Shown: in pieces, positions 25,537-38,100 of the stretch | Layout of the letters: every line of letters begins with the position of its first letter | Position numbering within the stretch: the stretch's first letter is position 1 | From: Nautilus pompilius | Lineage: Eukaryota > Mollusca > Cephalopoda > Nautilida > Nautilidae | Assembly (NCBI GenBank): GCA_018389105.1 | Contig: JACATO010002134.1 | Span: 310,001 to 374,000 of the forward strand | DNA: 64,000 nucleotides | Direction: 5' to 3' | Position numbers and translations under genes: made by a program | Notes under the pieces: generated by a model | Database searches by the model: none | The model's input: only the letters and a program-made list of their open reading frames with translations | What the model was told of the DNA's origin: nothing

Positions 25537-27283
25537 GTTGCATAACATTCAACTGTAATAACGTGAGCATTAGCAAATATTTTAGCCTAGATTTCGCTCC
25601 CACTCGCCACAGTTCGCTGAAGGGTTGTGTAGTTTCGATGGTTATCCGTCTGCGACACAGGTAGATAAATCCTCACCTACTCACACCTGATAACTTGAAT
25701 GTAGCCAGTCTGCCAAAACAGAACGGTTAAAGCTTCATTAATATAGAACCTCAAAAGAGATTCCAAATAGACGATGTTTGAAGACTCTTTTAAATGACTT
25801 TCACTAAAAGACCGAACAAATAGCCGACTTATTTCCGCACACAGTGGTTTATTAAAGCTGCCATAGGCTTCCCACAGAACTAGACCCTGGGAGTTATAAT
25901 TGTACACTTTTGACATTTTGGCGAATGCGATTCGGCCCACGTGACTACAAGATTAAAAGCCGTAACTTCGATTTGCAACCTTTTGGCTCATTTGAAGAAA
26001 TTCGCCGGTTTCCGTTTTCCTAATTTTCTTTTTTTTTTGTCTTTTCGCCTGAACTTTAAACAGCCATCCGCTGGTTTGGAATTTTTCTTATACTAATTGT
26101 CATAAAAACCAGATTATTCTGAAATATTTGCTTCGCATCTGAGAGCGGAAGCCGACGGATGGAGTACGTCACGTCCGGGTCGCGCTGTATCAACGGGGTG
26201 AATAGTGTGACATCGATGACACTGTGTATCTATGGCTCCTGATATCTTCTGAGGCAAAACCAACTTAATTGTCACAGGCCGTTCTTGGAAAAACGATACG
26301 CCGCCGAATACTATTATTTAAGATTCTAATTTCGACAAGGACCCGCACTCTGGCGTTTTTGGATTTTAAAAAAAAATATACATGTAGGGAAAGAGAAGCA
26401 GTGACATTATGAATGCCGTACTACGTTACGCACAACTATGACGTACGACCGCACACCGTGTTGGGAGGCACTTAAAGTTGTTTCGTGGTTTTATTGACAG
26501 AAAAGCTATTAGCCTTCCATGCATTTTGAAAAAGTATAAATTATTAAATATATTAAAATTTCTTCGATGTGAATGGTATAGGTGAGTTATCACGGAATAA
26601 AATACCGTTCACGCGAAGTTCCAGAGAAGCGCAGAAGCAGGCCCAATAGGGTCGGCCATATTCTCTGGGTTGGCTAAAGAAAAAGATGGTGGTTACGCCT
26701 GAGTTGTCAAGCCGTACTTCTAGAGGACAAGGTTGCCCTGCGCGGGACCGGAACTAAACTGCTCTCATTCGGTAGAAAAAAAAGGGGTGTAATGCATTCG
26801 GCCCATGCCTGCCATTACTGACTCGTATGTCTTCTCGCCACATGGCGGCCAGCTGACGACGCGGTGTCATCTTTACAGCTGCGAGGCAGTGGAGTCTGGT
26901 TAACTCTTAGCCCACCTGGCCTTTCAAATTCCTTCTCGGAACGACGTACACACATTACACGCCAATAAAAGTCAGAATGGCCACCACCACCGGAAAGGAT
27001 GATTTGTAGAAGCGGGTCGGCTCTTTCGTTTTCAACATCGGGAGTCCACTGAGTGACGGAGGGTTCCACTCTGCCGTTTAACCATTTTAACACCGGTAGA
27101 GGCGAAACTTACCCCAGTCTGTTGGGTTTCCTTCCTTCGATCTCCAGAGCTTATGGTGCATCATTGGTCGAGTAACTTTATCAGCAGCATTTCTTTTTAC
27201 AGCTGGATACTAATTAAATATTTCAGTATCATTTACCAAGAAAAAGGTCCATTATGGCTGAAAGCCAATTTTACTTACACCCA
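22462..27283. other. unassigned intergenic sequence
   Basis: Nearly 5 kb without a recognisable gene. An (ATT)n microsatellite lies at about 25507-25535. Frames at 24601-24894 (forward, 97 codons) and 26815-27093 (reverse, 92 codons) have balanced composition but no motif I know. A run of about 17 A lies at 23082-23098. Confidence 0.45.
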
Positions 27284-27475
27284 CATACACTCTCTCTCAC
27301 ACTCACACTCACTCACTCACACACAATCACTCACACGCACTCACACTCACTCACTCACTCACGCACTCACTCACGCACTCACACACACACGTATTCACTC
27401 ACACGCACACGCACTCACTCACGTACTCACTCACACGCACTCGCACTCACTCAACACTCACACACACACACACAG
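27284..27475. repeat. CACT/CA compound microsatellite
   Basis: (CACT)n, (CACG)n and (CA)n blocks on the forward strand. It keeps two forward frames open (Thr/His/Ser-rich); these are repeat artefacts, not proteins. Confidence 0.95.
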
Positions 27476-27670
27476 TACACCAAATTATTTAACATAAATA
27501 ATCGTAATGGTCGAACACAAAATCGTTTTCTTGTTTTTTTTTTAATTCGGGAGGTTATGAATTTTATTACTTAAATAATTTCTGAAGAGTTTTAGGAAAA
27601 GATAAATTACAAAAAAGAAAAACTAGAATATTTTTATATCAAAATAAAATTAGGTGTACATTACCTCATA
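27476..27670. other. unassigned spacer
   Basis: AT-rich sequence between the CA-type microsatellite and the left terminal repeat of the Tc1 element. Nothing recognised. Confidence 0.5.
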
Positions 27671-29196
27671 AGTTTGGAAGAAACGCAAAATAGGGACAGT
27701 TAATTTTTTAAAAAAAAATAGTATAACTAATCTATTTCTTGCTGTGACGTAGCGAAAGTAAGATTCAATACATAAATGCAAAGCAAGAGTCTTACCTAAT
27801 TAAGCTCTGACTCAAATCTTTGATTTCTCAAAATCTCCTCTTAGCTCTGATAACAGCTCTGCACATTCTGGGGAGTCTATCAAGTAACATTGTCGAATAC
27901 TGAGACGGTACTGAGTTCCTTGCTGTCTGGAGACATTTCGGTGGCTGTGTCGTACCAGGAGGCATTATTTTCCTGTTATTCCTGCTGAGTTCATTACATG
28001 GGTGATAAATCCGATGACTCTGCTGGCCAAACCAAATTCTGAACGATGCCTGAACTCCCCCTTTTTTTTCTCTCCGCCTATTGTCTGTATAATTCTGAGG
28101 TCTGCTTAGGGTCATCATCATGTTGCAGAATGAGTCCCACGCCTGTTAGCCAACTGCCAAAATAAATAGCAGCATGTCTTTGCAGAACCCTGTGGTCATG
28201 CTCCATTTTTCAGTGTTCCATTAATTGTACAAAGATCACTACCAACCGCATTAGCTCCAAAACGCCCACAAAATCACCATGGTTACTTTCTCTGTTTAAT
28301 TGTCGGACCAACAAACTTCCCCGACAAGTGCTCCTCATCTTCTCTGTGTGCAAACAATTTTTGGACCTAAAAACTTCAAACTTTGACTCAACAGTTCAAA
28401 ACATTCTATTCCAAGGTTTTCTATGGTCCAGTGTTCGTGTAATTTTGCCAACGGCAACCTTTATCGTTCCATTGGAAGGCCTAAGCCGCGGGTGTGAGTG
28501 TGTATTTTTCCGCAGCCACGTGACCATTTAAACTAGCAGCTCTAAGACGCCATCTGACTTTTGGCAGGATCACCGGACTTTCTTTTGTACTATTCAGCTG
28601 AGCTGGTAATTAATCTATTTCGTTTGCTCAACAGTCTCTCTTTTAGATGTTACTCTTCTTCTTCTTGTGTGCTTCACTGAATGTATTGCTCCCAGTCGTC
28701 TGGTGTCTTTGTAGTGTTTATTGAACGCCTTTGTTGGAAATTCCGAGTTTCTTGGCAATCTATCCTTTCGCCATGTTCTACTTTCTCAAGGTGCAAATAG
28801 CAGATCGCGTCTCAAGATCAGTTTGATTTCTGTCTGCCAGCCCGACATCAACAAATTTCCCTGACCGCAGCCAACAACAGTCGTAACTTTCTTCAGGTTT
28901 ATAAAAAAATGCCTGTTCAATTTATAATGCTGTGACACGTGGCATCATCTTATTGGCCCATTTCTTATCCAATCAGATTTTTTCACATTGCTGGGAGTAT
29001 GTTCTGGAACCTCCAGACCACTTTTAATATCTCAGTATTCTGAAGCACGAATGTGGAGAGATATTTTTGATGAAAAATGGTTTAAGGCCAAGTTTATTAG
29101 ATAGGTAGCATCCAAGTATTGATTTGCGGGAAAGAAATTAGTTATACTATTTCTTTTTAAAATAATTGTTTCCATATTTGTGTTTTCTTCCAAACT
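27671..29196 (-). mobile_element. complete but inactive Tc1-like transposon
   Basis: Terminal inverted repeats of about 65 bp flank a decayed transposase. The left repeat, 27671 to about 27738, starts AGTTTGGAAGAAACGCAAAA and contains AAATAGTATAACTAAT. The right repeat, about 29131-29196, read in reverse starts AGTTTGGAAGAAAACACAAA and contains the same AAATAGTATAACTAAT. Total length of about 1.5 kb is usual for Tc1 elements. The outermost bases are eroded: a TA lies a few bases outside the left repeat, but I could not fix a TA target duplication on the right, where a GT microsatellite begins within about 10 bp. Confidence 0.88.
27826..28848 (-). pseudogene. Tc1 transposase pseudogene (DD34E type)
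   Basis: Remnant of a roughly 340-codon Tc1 transposase. From the N-terminus: MSGWQTEIKLILR at 28848; after a frameshift, IAKKLGISNKGVQ and TLQRHQTTGSNT, the paired helix-turn-helix DNA-binding region; LRAASLNGHVAAEK; the first catalytic site in TVESKFEVFR, where the expected D of the TDES motif is V; VWGCFGANAVGDL; the second site intact as LILQHDDDPKQTS; WPAESSDLSPM followed by stops where the catalytic glutamate should be; and YSTMLLDRLPRMCRAVIRAK at the C-terminus. Several frameshifts and stops occur. Two of three catalytic residues are gone, so it cannot be active. Length and order fit the flanking terminal repeats. Confidence 0.9.
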
Positions 29197-29202
29197 CTGT
29201 TG

Positions 29203-29224
29203 GCCGGTTGTGTGTGTGTGTGTG

Positions 29225-29253
<29 letters not shown>
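29203..29253. repeat. GT microsatellite
   Basis: (GT)n with one GG interruption, starting within 10 bp of the right terminal repeat of the Tc1 element. Confidence 0.97.
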
Positions 29254-29256
<3 letters not shown>

Positions 29257-30798
29257 TAATTAATTATACTTGAATCTGATTTTTCTTCTTTTTACTTGCC
29301 TGTATTAGAAAAGACGCTATAAACAAAAATCAATAAATATCGATAGCTGGAGCGATCTATTTTATTAGTTGCCAACTCATTATCAGCAGCTGCTTTCAAC
29401 ACAAGTCGGTTATCGGCCACCAAAGAAACTAGGAAAAGAAAACAATTTAGAAATAATTCATTATCCCTTCATCTATACCATTTTCTTTTGATCAACCACA
29501 TGTGTAGTTTCGAGTAAAAAAGTTTCACCATCAACAATAATTGGCAAATGGCGTTATTACCGTTGTTACCCGCCTCAGTAGAAGAGTTCAACATTTGGAA
29601 TCCATCTAGGAAATCTCAGAAAACTGCTCGTGGTTATCGGTCCTGGCACGCACTTCTACGATAGGGGGAGCTCTGGAAAAGTTTTACATAACGTAACAAT
29701 ACCAGCTCCCGAACGTCCAGATATGGAGTCTCCATGTCTGAAATAAATTTTCAGTTTGTCCGCTTTTCGACTTTCCTTTTAATTTGTTAAAAACCCTCCC
29801 TTGGAAGAATTTAATCGAAAAGGCTTTTAGCTGTGTTTATTTTTAGATTTAAAAAAAAAGAGAAAGAAAAATCATTTTATTGAATTTTTACGGATAAAAT
29901 AAATTTTTTTCTTAAGTCTTGAACGTAGATTTTTAAACCTTTGCAAACTTCCCCCGGTCCCGGCGGATTTCTCCTATAACGTTCTAGTTACGGAGGTTTT
30001 CACTCTGTTTAAAAACGGCCTTAAGGCCCTGACGAAAGCAGATCGCTACTGCGATCCCGTCTTACTGCAGGTGGCGCCCCTGACCGCTGCCGCAGGCCGT
30101 TTTTCCTTGAATAGAAAATGCTTAAAGTTTTCTTTTTTCCACGTGCAACTGAGTGTTGGGCGACGGACGAGCAAAATTATTATAGTGGGGGGGCAGTGAC
30201 TAAAGCGGTCGGGGGAGACTTTAAATTAATATCTTTTCCGTATCCACGTATCTCATGAAGCGTTATGACAGCCATCTTTACTAGCGAACAAAGCGTTCAA
30301 TTTTCTACAGAATCGCCTGTCTTTGCATATCGCACACTGGATATCTTTGGGAGTGGGGCATTTTTACACGCTATAAAAGCACTTACCATAGACATCAGCG
30401 TTGTGTCGCTTCCAGTATGAAGAATAGCAACGTTTACTTTTGCATGGCGCAGTTCGTAGGGGCGAAGACAACTCCTCCCTTGACAAAATGGCTTCTAGCC
30501 ATGCCGACCGGTGTCAGTAAATTATCCGCAGTTGTTGCTTTCTGGTTATTTAAAAGAAAGTGAAATATAAACTAAGTGGATTCAAGATAGAAGCTTTTTT
30601 TTTTTTTTTAAAGTTCGAAGATGGGGTTGGGGATACTGAAAAATATCTAAACTTTAACGATCTTGCCTAGTCTGGTTTTTACTCAGGTGGATTATGTGGC
30701 AGATAGTTAAATTTTGACAAAATGTGGGAATAAAAAGTAATTCCGAACATCCGCCATTTTGATATAATTACTAGGTTTTTGTTTGTTTGTTTTATAAT
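29254..30798. other. unassigned intergenic sequence
   Basis: No gene recognised. Poly-T of 15 or more at about 30596-30609. The stretch 29940-30400 is more GC-rich, with nothing identifiable. Confidence 0.45.
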
Positions 30799-30816
30799 TA
30801 CTCTCTCTCTCTCTTC

Positions 30817-30879
<63 letters not shown>

Positions 30880-30949
30880 TCTCTGTCTGTCTCTCTCTCT
30901 CTGTATCTCTCTCTCTCTCTCTCTCTATCCATCTCTCTCTCTCTATCCA

Positions 30950-30980
<31 letters not shown>

Positions 30981-31026
30981 ATCTATCTCTCTCTCACTCT
31001 CCCCCCATCTCTCTCTTTCTCTCTCA
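30799..31026. repeat. CT microsatellite with CCATCTCT and TCTGTC interruptions
   Basis: Long (CT)n punctuated by CTATCCATCTCT and CTCTGTCTCT blocks, the reverse complement of the GATGGA-punctuated GA tracts elsewhere. It keeps Ser/Leu-rich forward frames and Arg/Glu-rich reverse frames open artificially. Confidence 0.97.
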
Positions 31027-33467
31027 GCGTACTATACTAATACTACATACACCCGCTTTATCTTAGAACAGCGAGCAAAGAAAGTGCCGCTGCTACCCCC
31101 TTTTTTCGTGATCGAACCCAAAGCAGAGAAGAACAAACGAGACACCACGGTTTGTCCGTTTTAAAGTCCGCCCTCTAGCGACGTAATTTCTCTTTATGGC
31201 TGCACGTGTGAGGTGAAGTCGGTCGCTAAGCCGCAGAGATCTATATACCAAAGTAAATTAGATAAAGCCGTATCCGGTTAGATTCTAATTGGCTCTTTTC
31301 TCTTTTTATGAATAACTTTTGTTAGACTTTTTCTTCTTTAAAAAAAAAAAAGTTAGTGTTATCTCTATTACGTCTTTTAAAAAAAAAACAACAAAAAAAA
31401 AACACCCCGAAACTTCCCATCACTAATAATTCGATTTCTCAAATAAAATTGGCCGCTACGTTCTATGTACCTTCATGGATCGATATCGATCGGTCATTCT
31501 CGGAGTGGTGCCTTTGCTTCCGTTACCATCAGCGCCAGAAGCCGCACAGATTGCTTCTCTTCTAACTACATCCTAAAATAAGTCCGCTAAGCTTTTCTCT
31601 GGCCGGATAATTATTTTCAAAGAGCTTTACTGACTGACAGACAGCTACATTCACACTGGCATGGCTCGTCAGCCTACCGCCTGTCGAGTGAAACCATTAA
31701 ACATAATGCTGTTTGCTTAATCCTGGCTTCCGAAAGCATTTCCCTGTCTTTGAGCGAGAATTTTTTACCATAGGGGGAACCGAAACGGAAGTGTAGCAGT
31801 GTCCATGGCAACGATGGAGGCCTTTAATTTGTTTGTAACTGTAAATCAGATGTAACCGGTTTCTCGTGTTCAGAGCGGTGCGGTAAATGCGCATATTTTC
31901 GTGTTTAGAATTTAAATTCCAGTGATGCTTACACATGGTTTTCTAATCAACATCTGATGCAGCTAAGCCTACGAAGTAGACGGCGAGCGTTCTAAACTTA
32001 AATTCGTCATACCTAAGTACCAAGCTTAGAAGAGTCACTTAAGCACAGTAAACAGTCAAATGAGCATCTAAGCATAATGAGCTGAACAACAAGTATAACT
32101 GAAAACATCTTCTGAACACAGGAAGCACGCGCAAGCTACCAAGTTGCTTCCAAGAACTGACTTTTGGCGACCACCAGTAACTTTGCGCAGCGGTGACAGT
32201 TGTACCGTAATTCCAGTATTGATTTTTTGAGATTTCACTGATCTAATGTCGTTTTGTCGAACATTTCAGGCATAACTACATCAACAGCCATAACATTCGG
32301 TTTAGATAATAGATTTGATTTTTAGCTTTTATCCATGCAGAAGATTGAACAAACTTCGCGCGATTTTCGCGAAATCGAGTATATTCCAAACACGGAGCAC
32401 AGACACTGATCTCTCCCGGAGTTCGCTTCGATCTGAATGTCTTTTTAATTACCAACAATCTTTATTCTGTTTCCCTTCATTAGTTCTCTCGTTTACAATT
32501 CTCGCGAATAACTAAGCCAGTAACTAAAGCTTCAACACCGGGGTGGGAGTAATTTATTAGGCAGACGGCTACAGTATCCAAACCAGGACGACGATGCTTG
32601 TTTAAAACGACCCAGGCAGGCATCGATCAGTTGTTTTGCTAATAATCTCCGTTAGATGACGCTGCTCTCTTTCTGCGTCCTACTTCGCGGCGCCATCGTT
32701 CTAATAAAGCCTCGCACACTTTCTGGAACACAGTTTTAACATATGTCTGTACGATTCGATCTTTGTAAACATAATAAGCGTGGGCTATCAGATTAATATA
32801 AAATACATTCATCAAATAATCTTATTTCATTATTTCTAAAGCAGACATATTTTTTTCTTTAGCTTTTCCGAACTGAGACGAAAGGAAGTAGCGACCCACA
32901 CAGACGGCATACAGCAGACTGCTATTTTGCACAATTATGACGCATTATGCGACTCTATACATACACACACACACACACACGAAGACCTTCGTAATCTCCG
33001 CTGCAGGAGAGCTCTCGTGTCGTCCATCGTTTAAATTTCCGGTCATTTTTCTGATATTAACGACGTAGGCAAATAGTGAAGGAATTTTTTTTTCTTTTAA
33101 TTATTTTTGGAGCAAATTTTCCTTTTCTTCTCATCACTAAAATGTTTACTTGAATAAGCTTATAGACCCAAATTACATGGGAAGCACTGACGAAGGACTG
33201 ACTACTGCATTTTTAATTGAGACTTCGTCTGTTTTAATATCTACATGAAGCAATAACAAGGAAATGCATTCTGATCGAAACCTTTACAGAGAAAGTGGGG
33301 GAAGACAACAGCCCCCACAAACACTGACATTTTTTACCAATACCTTTAAGCCCGTGTTCAGGGTTCACTTTTGTGGGGCTTTCAGGTTTCACTTGGGAAT
33401 GTATCCCTTATAGCAGCATCAAATACCGAAGAGGTAAGAATAACAAACACGGCTGACGTTTTCCCTA

Positions 33468-33468
<1 letters not shown>
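31027..33468. other. unassigned intergenic sequence
   Basis: No gene recognised. Short A runs at 31339-31350 and 31380-31401, and a (CA)n microsatellite at about 32962-32981. Confidence 0.45.
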
Positions 33469-33500
<32 letters not shown>

Positions 33501-33682
33501 GTTAGAATCAAAATATGTGACGTCGATTACAGCTTCGTGTGTAGGGGCTAATTCGGGTCGGGATTAGCAACAATTATCCTTGTGGCCTCGGCCCTATATA
33601 TGAGAGAGAGAGAGAGAGATGGAGAAGCTGACCCACCTTTAGTTAAGATCCCGGCGCGATCAGCTATCAGAAAAAAAAAAAA

Positions 33683-33722
<40 letters not shown>

Positions 33723-33730
33723 GTAATAAT
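33469..33730. repeat. cluster of poly-T, GA and AAT repeats
   Basis: A run of 28 T (33469-33496), a GA tract opened by CCTATATATGAGAGAGAGAG (about 33593-33620) and (AAT)n (about 33684-33721) lie within 260 bp. The 100 bp between the T run and the GA tract could be a retroposon in reverse orientation, but no B box is clear. Confidence 0.85.
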
Positions 33731-34305
33731 AATGATAGATTTTATAAATGTACTGATGGTTATTTCTGTTTCATCTATCTGGTTGTTGGGGGGGGGGTAC
33801 GTGCACAGGTCGTAATGGCTCTCTGCCTCCTCGCCCGGAGACGAACAGACGTTTTCGTTTACTGCGGGTTGTAAATCGATTAAATGTATCGCCGTAAACA
33901 AACTAATTACAGCCCACCCAACCCTTTCAAATTCCTAGTTTTACCAAGGAAATGACGACACGGCAGCCGCAAAAGACGCGGTAATAAAAGTGATTAATAA
34001 GTTAGTCTTTCATCGGAGTCGATTGTTGCCGGAAAATGCTTTCCTCGTTCCCATCAGAGTTCACGCGGCATGTGACCATTTGAGCTATTCGTCAACACCG
34101 CGTTGATTAAAACAGCGGCATTCAGACAGGCAACTCACCGTAGATACACTGCGATCATCATGTAGAAAGGAAGATATTTTTTTGGAAATCCTTTCGGGAT
34201 TTACAGTAGTTTCTACTCGTAACTACGGCAACCACAACCGCCCGCCGGTCTACGAAGTAGGGACCATAGCCTTCCGGCCGGCGGGGAATCTAGATTTATC
34301 CGAAA
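33731..34305. other. unassigned sequence ending in a GC-rich hairpin
   Basis: Mostly unrecognised. CCCGCCGG at 34241-34248 can pair with CCGGCGGG at 34278-34285 across a 29-nt loop, just before the large CRE-motif array. Confidence 0.45.
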
Positions 34306-35118
34306 CCTCTCTCTCTGTCTCTGTCTGACGTCACCTCTCTCTTGTGACGTCATCCCTCTCTGTACTGACGTCCTCTCTCTCTGTTCTGTCGTCACCCCTC
34401 TCTGTACTGACGTCCTCTCTCTCTGTACTGTCGTCACCTCTCTCTGTTGTGACGTCATCTCTCTCTGTTGTGACGTCATCTCTCTGTACTGACATCATCT
34501 CTCTGTACTGTCGTCACCTCTCTCTGTTGTGACGTCATCCCTCTCTGTACTGACGTCCTCTCTCTCTGTACTGTCGTCACCTCTCTCTGTTGTGACGTCA
34601 TCTCTCTGTACTGTCGTCACCTCTCTTTGTTGTGACGTCATCTCTCTCTGTACTGTCGTCATCTCTCTCTGTTGTGACGTCATCTCTCTCTCTGTACTGT
34701 CGTCATCTCTCTCTGTACTGACGTCCTCTCTCTCTGTACTGTCGTCACCTCTCTCTGTTGTGACGTCATCTCTCTGTACTGTCGTCACCTCTCTTTGTTG
34801 TGACGTCATCTCTCTCTGTACTGACATCATCTCTCTCTGTACTGTCGTCACCTCTCTCTGTTGTGACGTCATCTCTCTCTGTACTGACATCATCTCTCTC
34901 TGTACTGTCGTCACCTCTCTCTGTTATGACGTCCTCTCCCTGTAATGACGTAATCTCTCTCTGTACTGACGTCCTCTCTCTCTGTACTGTCGTCACCTCT
35001 CTGTTGTGACGTCATATCTCTCTCTGTACTGTCGTCATCTCTCTCTGTTGTGACGTCATCTCTCTCTGTACTGTCGTCACCTCTCTCTGTTATGACGTCC
35101 TCTCTCTCTCTCTCTCTT
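34306..35118. repeat. large polypyrimidine array with about 38 CRE-like octamers
   Basis: About 800 bp of CT-rich repeats in which an octamer recurs every 18-26 bp. By eye I count 13 TGACGTCA, 14 TGTCGTCA, 7 TGACGTCC, 3 TGACATCA and 1 TGACGTAA. Two unit types tend to alternate: TGTACTGTCGTCACCTCTCT and TGTTGTGACGTCATCTCTCT, giving a higher-order period near 45-50 bp. Frames stay open on both strands (for example a reverse MTSQQREVTTVQRE-type repeat), which I take as a by-product of periodicity. It is related in sequence to the arrays at 22.1 and 50.4 kb. Confidence 0.95.
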
Positions 35119-38100
35119 GCACAAACTGAAAATAAATAAACAGGTACATCTAAAGAAAAGAAAGGTTTTGTATCGTTTTGTTAGAGTTTCTGTCTAATAC
35201 GTTCATGCTAATTACACTGAATTCTACCGTAAAACAACAGCAGCAAACATTGGAAGCATTTCTGCCTGACTACGTTAGCTTTGATACCAGGACCAAACTG
35301 AAATAAAAGCACTCTAGATAATGGAATCGTTGTTGCACTAATGCGGAAGATTAGATAAGTTTATTGTCAGCGGGAACAATATAAACATATCTATATTTCA
35401 AACTCGCGCCATCCTTCATTCATGTTAATCAATCGTAGCCATATAAACCTTGTAATTTTGTCACAGTACGGACAGTCTGTCTTTGCTTCTCTTTCGTCGC
35501 ATCCGTGAACCAGCTTCCTCATCATTAGTGTCTGGTCAGCATCTGCCGCACACATGGTATAGAACGGTTGATAAAAGTATCGGCCAGGTTTTTGTCTTTC
35601 TTCCCGGAACTAGATGTCGCTCTTCTCTGGGACTTCATCTGAAAGCGCAGATTAGAATAATTCTAAAAAAAACAAACAGAAATTTTCAGGTGCTGTATCA
35701 GCTTGATTGGGAAATCGGAAAACCTCCCCTCCTGCTACCAAGGTGATTTCATCTAAGGGAACTGTTGACGCATCTCCGTCTAAGATAAATTGGAAATGTC
35801 GCAAGATAAGGGTCCATTTTTAATAATGAATTAAAGGGGGTTTAAGCTAATCGGCGCACAACCGTATTTTATTTTTGGCTGCAACCAAGTTCAAATTTAA
35901 CCTAGATTATTCAAATTATCATTAGTAATAGTATCCGGGAGGAAAACGAACGTGTAAAATTATAACAGAAATGCTCAGTGAAGCGTGTTCAAAGAGATAA
36001 CTGAGTTGACGCAAATTCTCTTATTATCCTTTTGTTCTAACAGAGAACGAGCAGGAAACATTTAGGGATTTTAAAAATGCTCAAAAACCTGCCCAGCATT
36101 TTGCCACTTACTTTGCTGGCATCTAATTTTTTTTTTTTTTTTGTTTTTTTTAAATCTAAACAATCGCAGCTTCTTATAGCCGTCGCCTTGTATCGAAATG
36201 GCGCCGTGAAAACCGATAGTCGATAGCGAGATCTGAACGGCGAACTGCTGTCGGTTTTTTTCTCCACCTCTGGCCGGCTCTTGTCACTTTCTCGCGAATG
36301 ACGCAATGACGGGGCGGCCTATCGAATTTGACAGTCATTAGACGTGTCTAATGAATAAATAAGTCAAAAAAGAGGTAATCAGACGAGAGTTATTCAATAA
36401 ATCGATCGGCAAATTGTTTCGGTTCGTTTTGCTGTCGGTGCTTTTCTTGACGTGATTACGACGAGTTGGGGGGGAAGGAGAAGGAAGAGGGTTCGTGATT
36501 AACATCGGCCGGGTGGGGTTAGGGTGGGACTGCGTTTACCCCGCCCCTGTCCCTGTCTGGCGCTGACTGGTTGACAGGTTTGTTTACCTGTTTTTACAGA
36601 CGACTCCACGTGGATAATCGAAGAAAATTCAGGTGGGGGATTTTATTCCGAGCCACCAGGAGTCGTTCTGACACCTAAGCCAGTAGCTTCTGAGAACAGT
36701 CATGGAACCGGAATTCATCCGTTCCCTTATCCTTCGTATATGTATACACAATCGTCAATAACAAAACGTAATATATATATAATAAACAAAAGACTTTTTT
36801 ATGCATAGTTCCTTACAATATATAGTCCCTGTTTTTGTTTTTTTTTACTAAATATAAGGGCTTGGGTCGAAAATTGTCGGAAAACGAGCAGTGAATTCTG
36901 GGAAATGTTAGGAGACAGGTCGTAGTCTGGAATTATTACTTTTTAAAGTAAGTTTTACGAAATATGTACTTTCCGTAGGCAAAGGTGACGCATAACAACA
37001 ACAACAACAACAACAACAAAAAGAATTAAAAGGAAAAAAAAAAAAAAAATTCTTGTTTTAAATCCGTGAGGCGACCGTTTTATACTTAAACGAGCGCTTC
37101 CGGAAATTGAAAACGAGGCCTAACAGTACTCGTCGGTTTGCTTCCCTTAGCAGACGGGCCAAGACGGGTAGAGGCGTCTCCATCTTCATTCGGTCGGAGA
37201 GTTCAAAATATGCCTTTACGTTACGCGCAGGTCGTCAGTTTGGAAACGAATATCTGCAGCGAGAAGTTCCCAGCGGAAGGTCTCGCCGGTATAACCAGGG
37301 GCAGTTTGATGGTCGTCTCGCCTCTAAATGGGGTGGGGTGGGGTGGATCCACAGCGGCTAATGCAAAGCCTATGAAACCGCCGTTGGCCTGTTTCCTGGG
37401 TCGTTTCGCACTATTTCCACTGATGACCTTCGCTGATAGCGTTCCACCGATTTATGATTATGTTACAGAAGAAACGTTTCTCAACGTTATGGGCGTGTGG
37501 ATGGCTTACTTAGCCGGTCTGAAAACGTGTTCTCTGGCAATTTTAATTATTCAACGAAAAAGGAAAGAAAAACGTACCTGACCGTTCCAGCTCCTCAATA
37601 ACATTTAAGAAAAAGTATATGCAGAACTACATTAAATGAAAGTTTTATTATTATGGCTTTGAATATTCTGTTCAGTATAATTCTCGACTGATTCTTGAAA
37701 AACAGTGCTTGACTAGTTCTGGCATTTCACTGTTCTTCTATTTAATACTGGAGATAAACCAAGGTCCTATTTGTTTGATGTTTTGGTTAATTACTTCTAG
37801 AATTCTTTTAGACTCATTAATCTTCAAAATGCTTTGCTCTCTGCGTATAGAGCCTTCAGTAATCCAAAGTATTCGTTTTCCTCAGCCGCCTCTTCTTGGA
37901 CTCTTCCTTTACTGTGAAGCGATCGTATTTCCCATTTTAATAATTCTAGATTATTTTAGTGTTAAATTTCATTTTAATTATGCTGTTCATTTTAGGGCTT
38001 ATCTACGCCCATCAGTTTCCACACTTCTGGTATTAATGGAAAAACCCTTTGTGTTCACGTTCAGACCCGTTGTCGGTACTACGAGACTGGAGACTGAATC

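Noticed and set aside
27153-27574. Thr/His/Ser-rich forward frames
   Set aside because: Translation of the CACT/CA microsatellite.
30707-31164. Arg/Glu-rich and Ser/Leu-rich frames at the CT microsatellite
   Set aside because: Pure simple-sequence translation.
34495-34914. Open frames of about 139 codons on both strands across the CRE array (MTSQQREVTTVQRE-type and SSLSVLTSSLSV-type repeats)
   Set aside because: Frames open on both strands with the same period as the DNA repeat, and no flanking exon signals. They follow from repeat units free of stops.
36515-36530. GGTTAGGG-like words here and near 50200 as interstitial telomere repeats
   Set aside because: Single occurrences, not arrays.
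37138-37581. 147-codon forward frame
   Set aside because: No recognisable domain; composition changes sharply along the frame, unlike a real protein.
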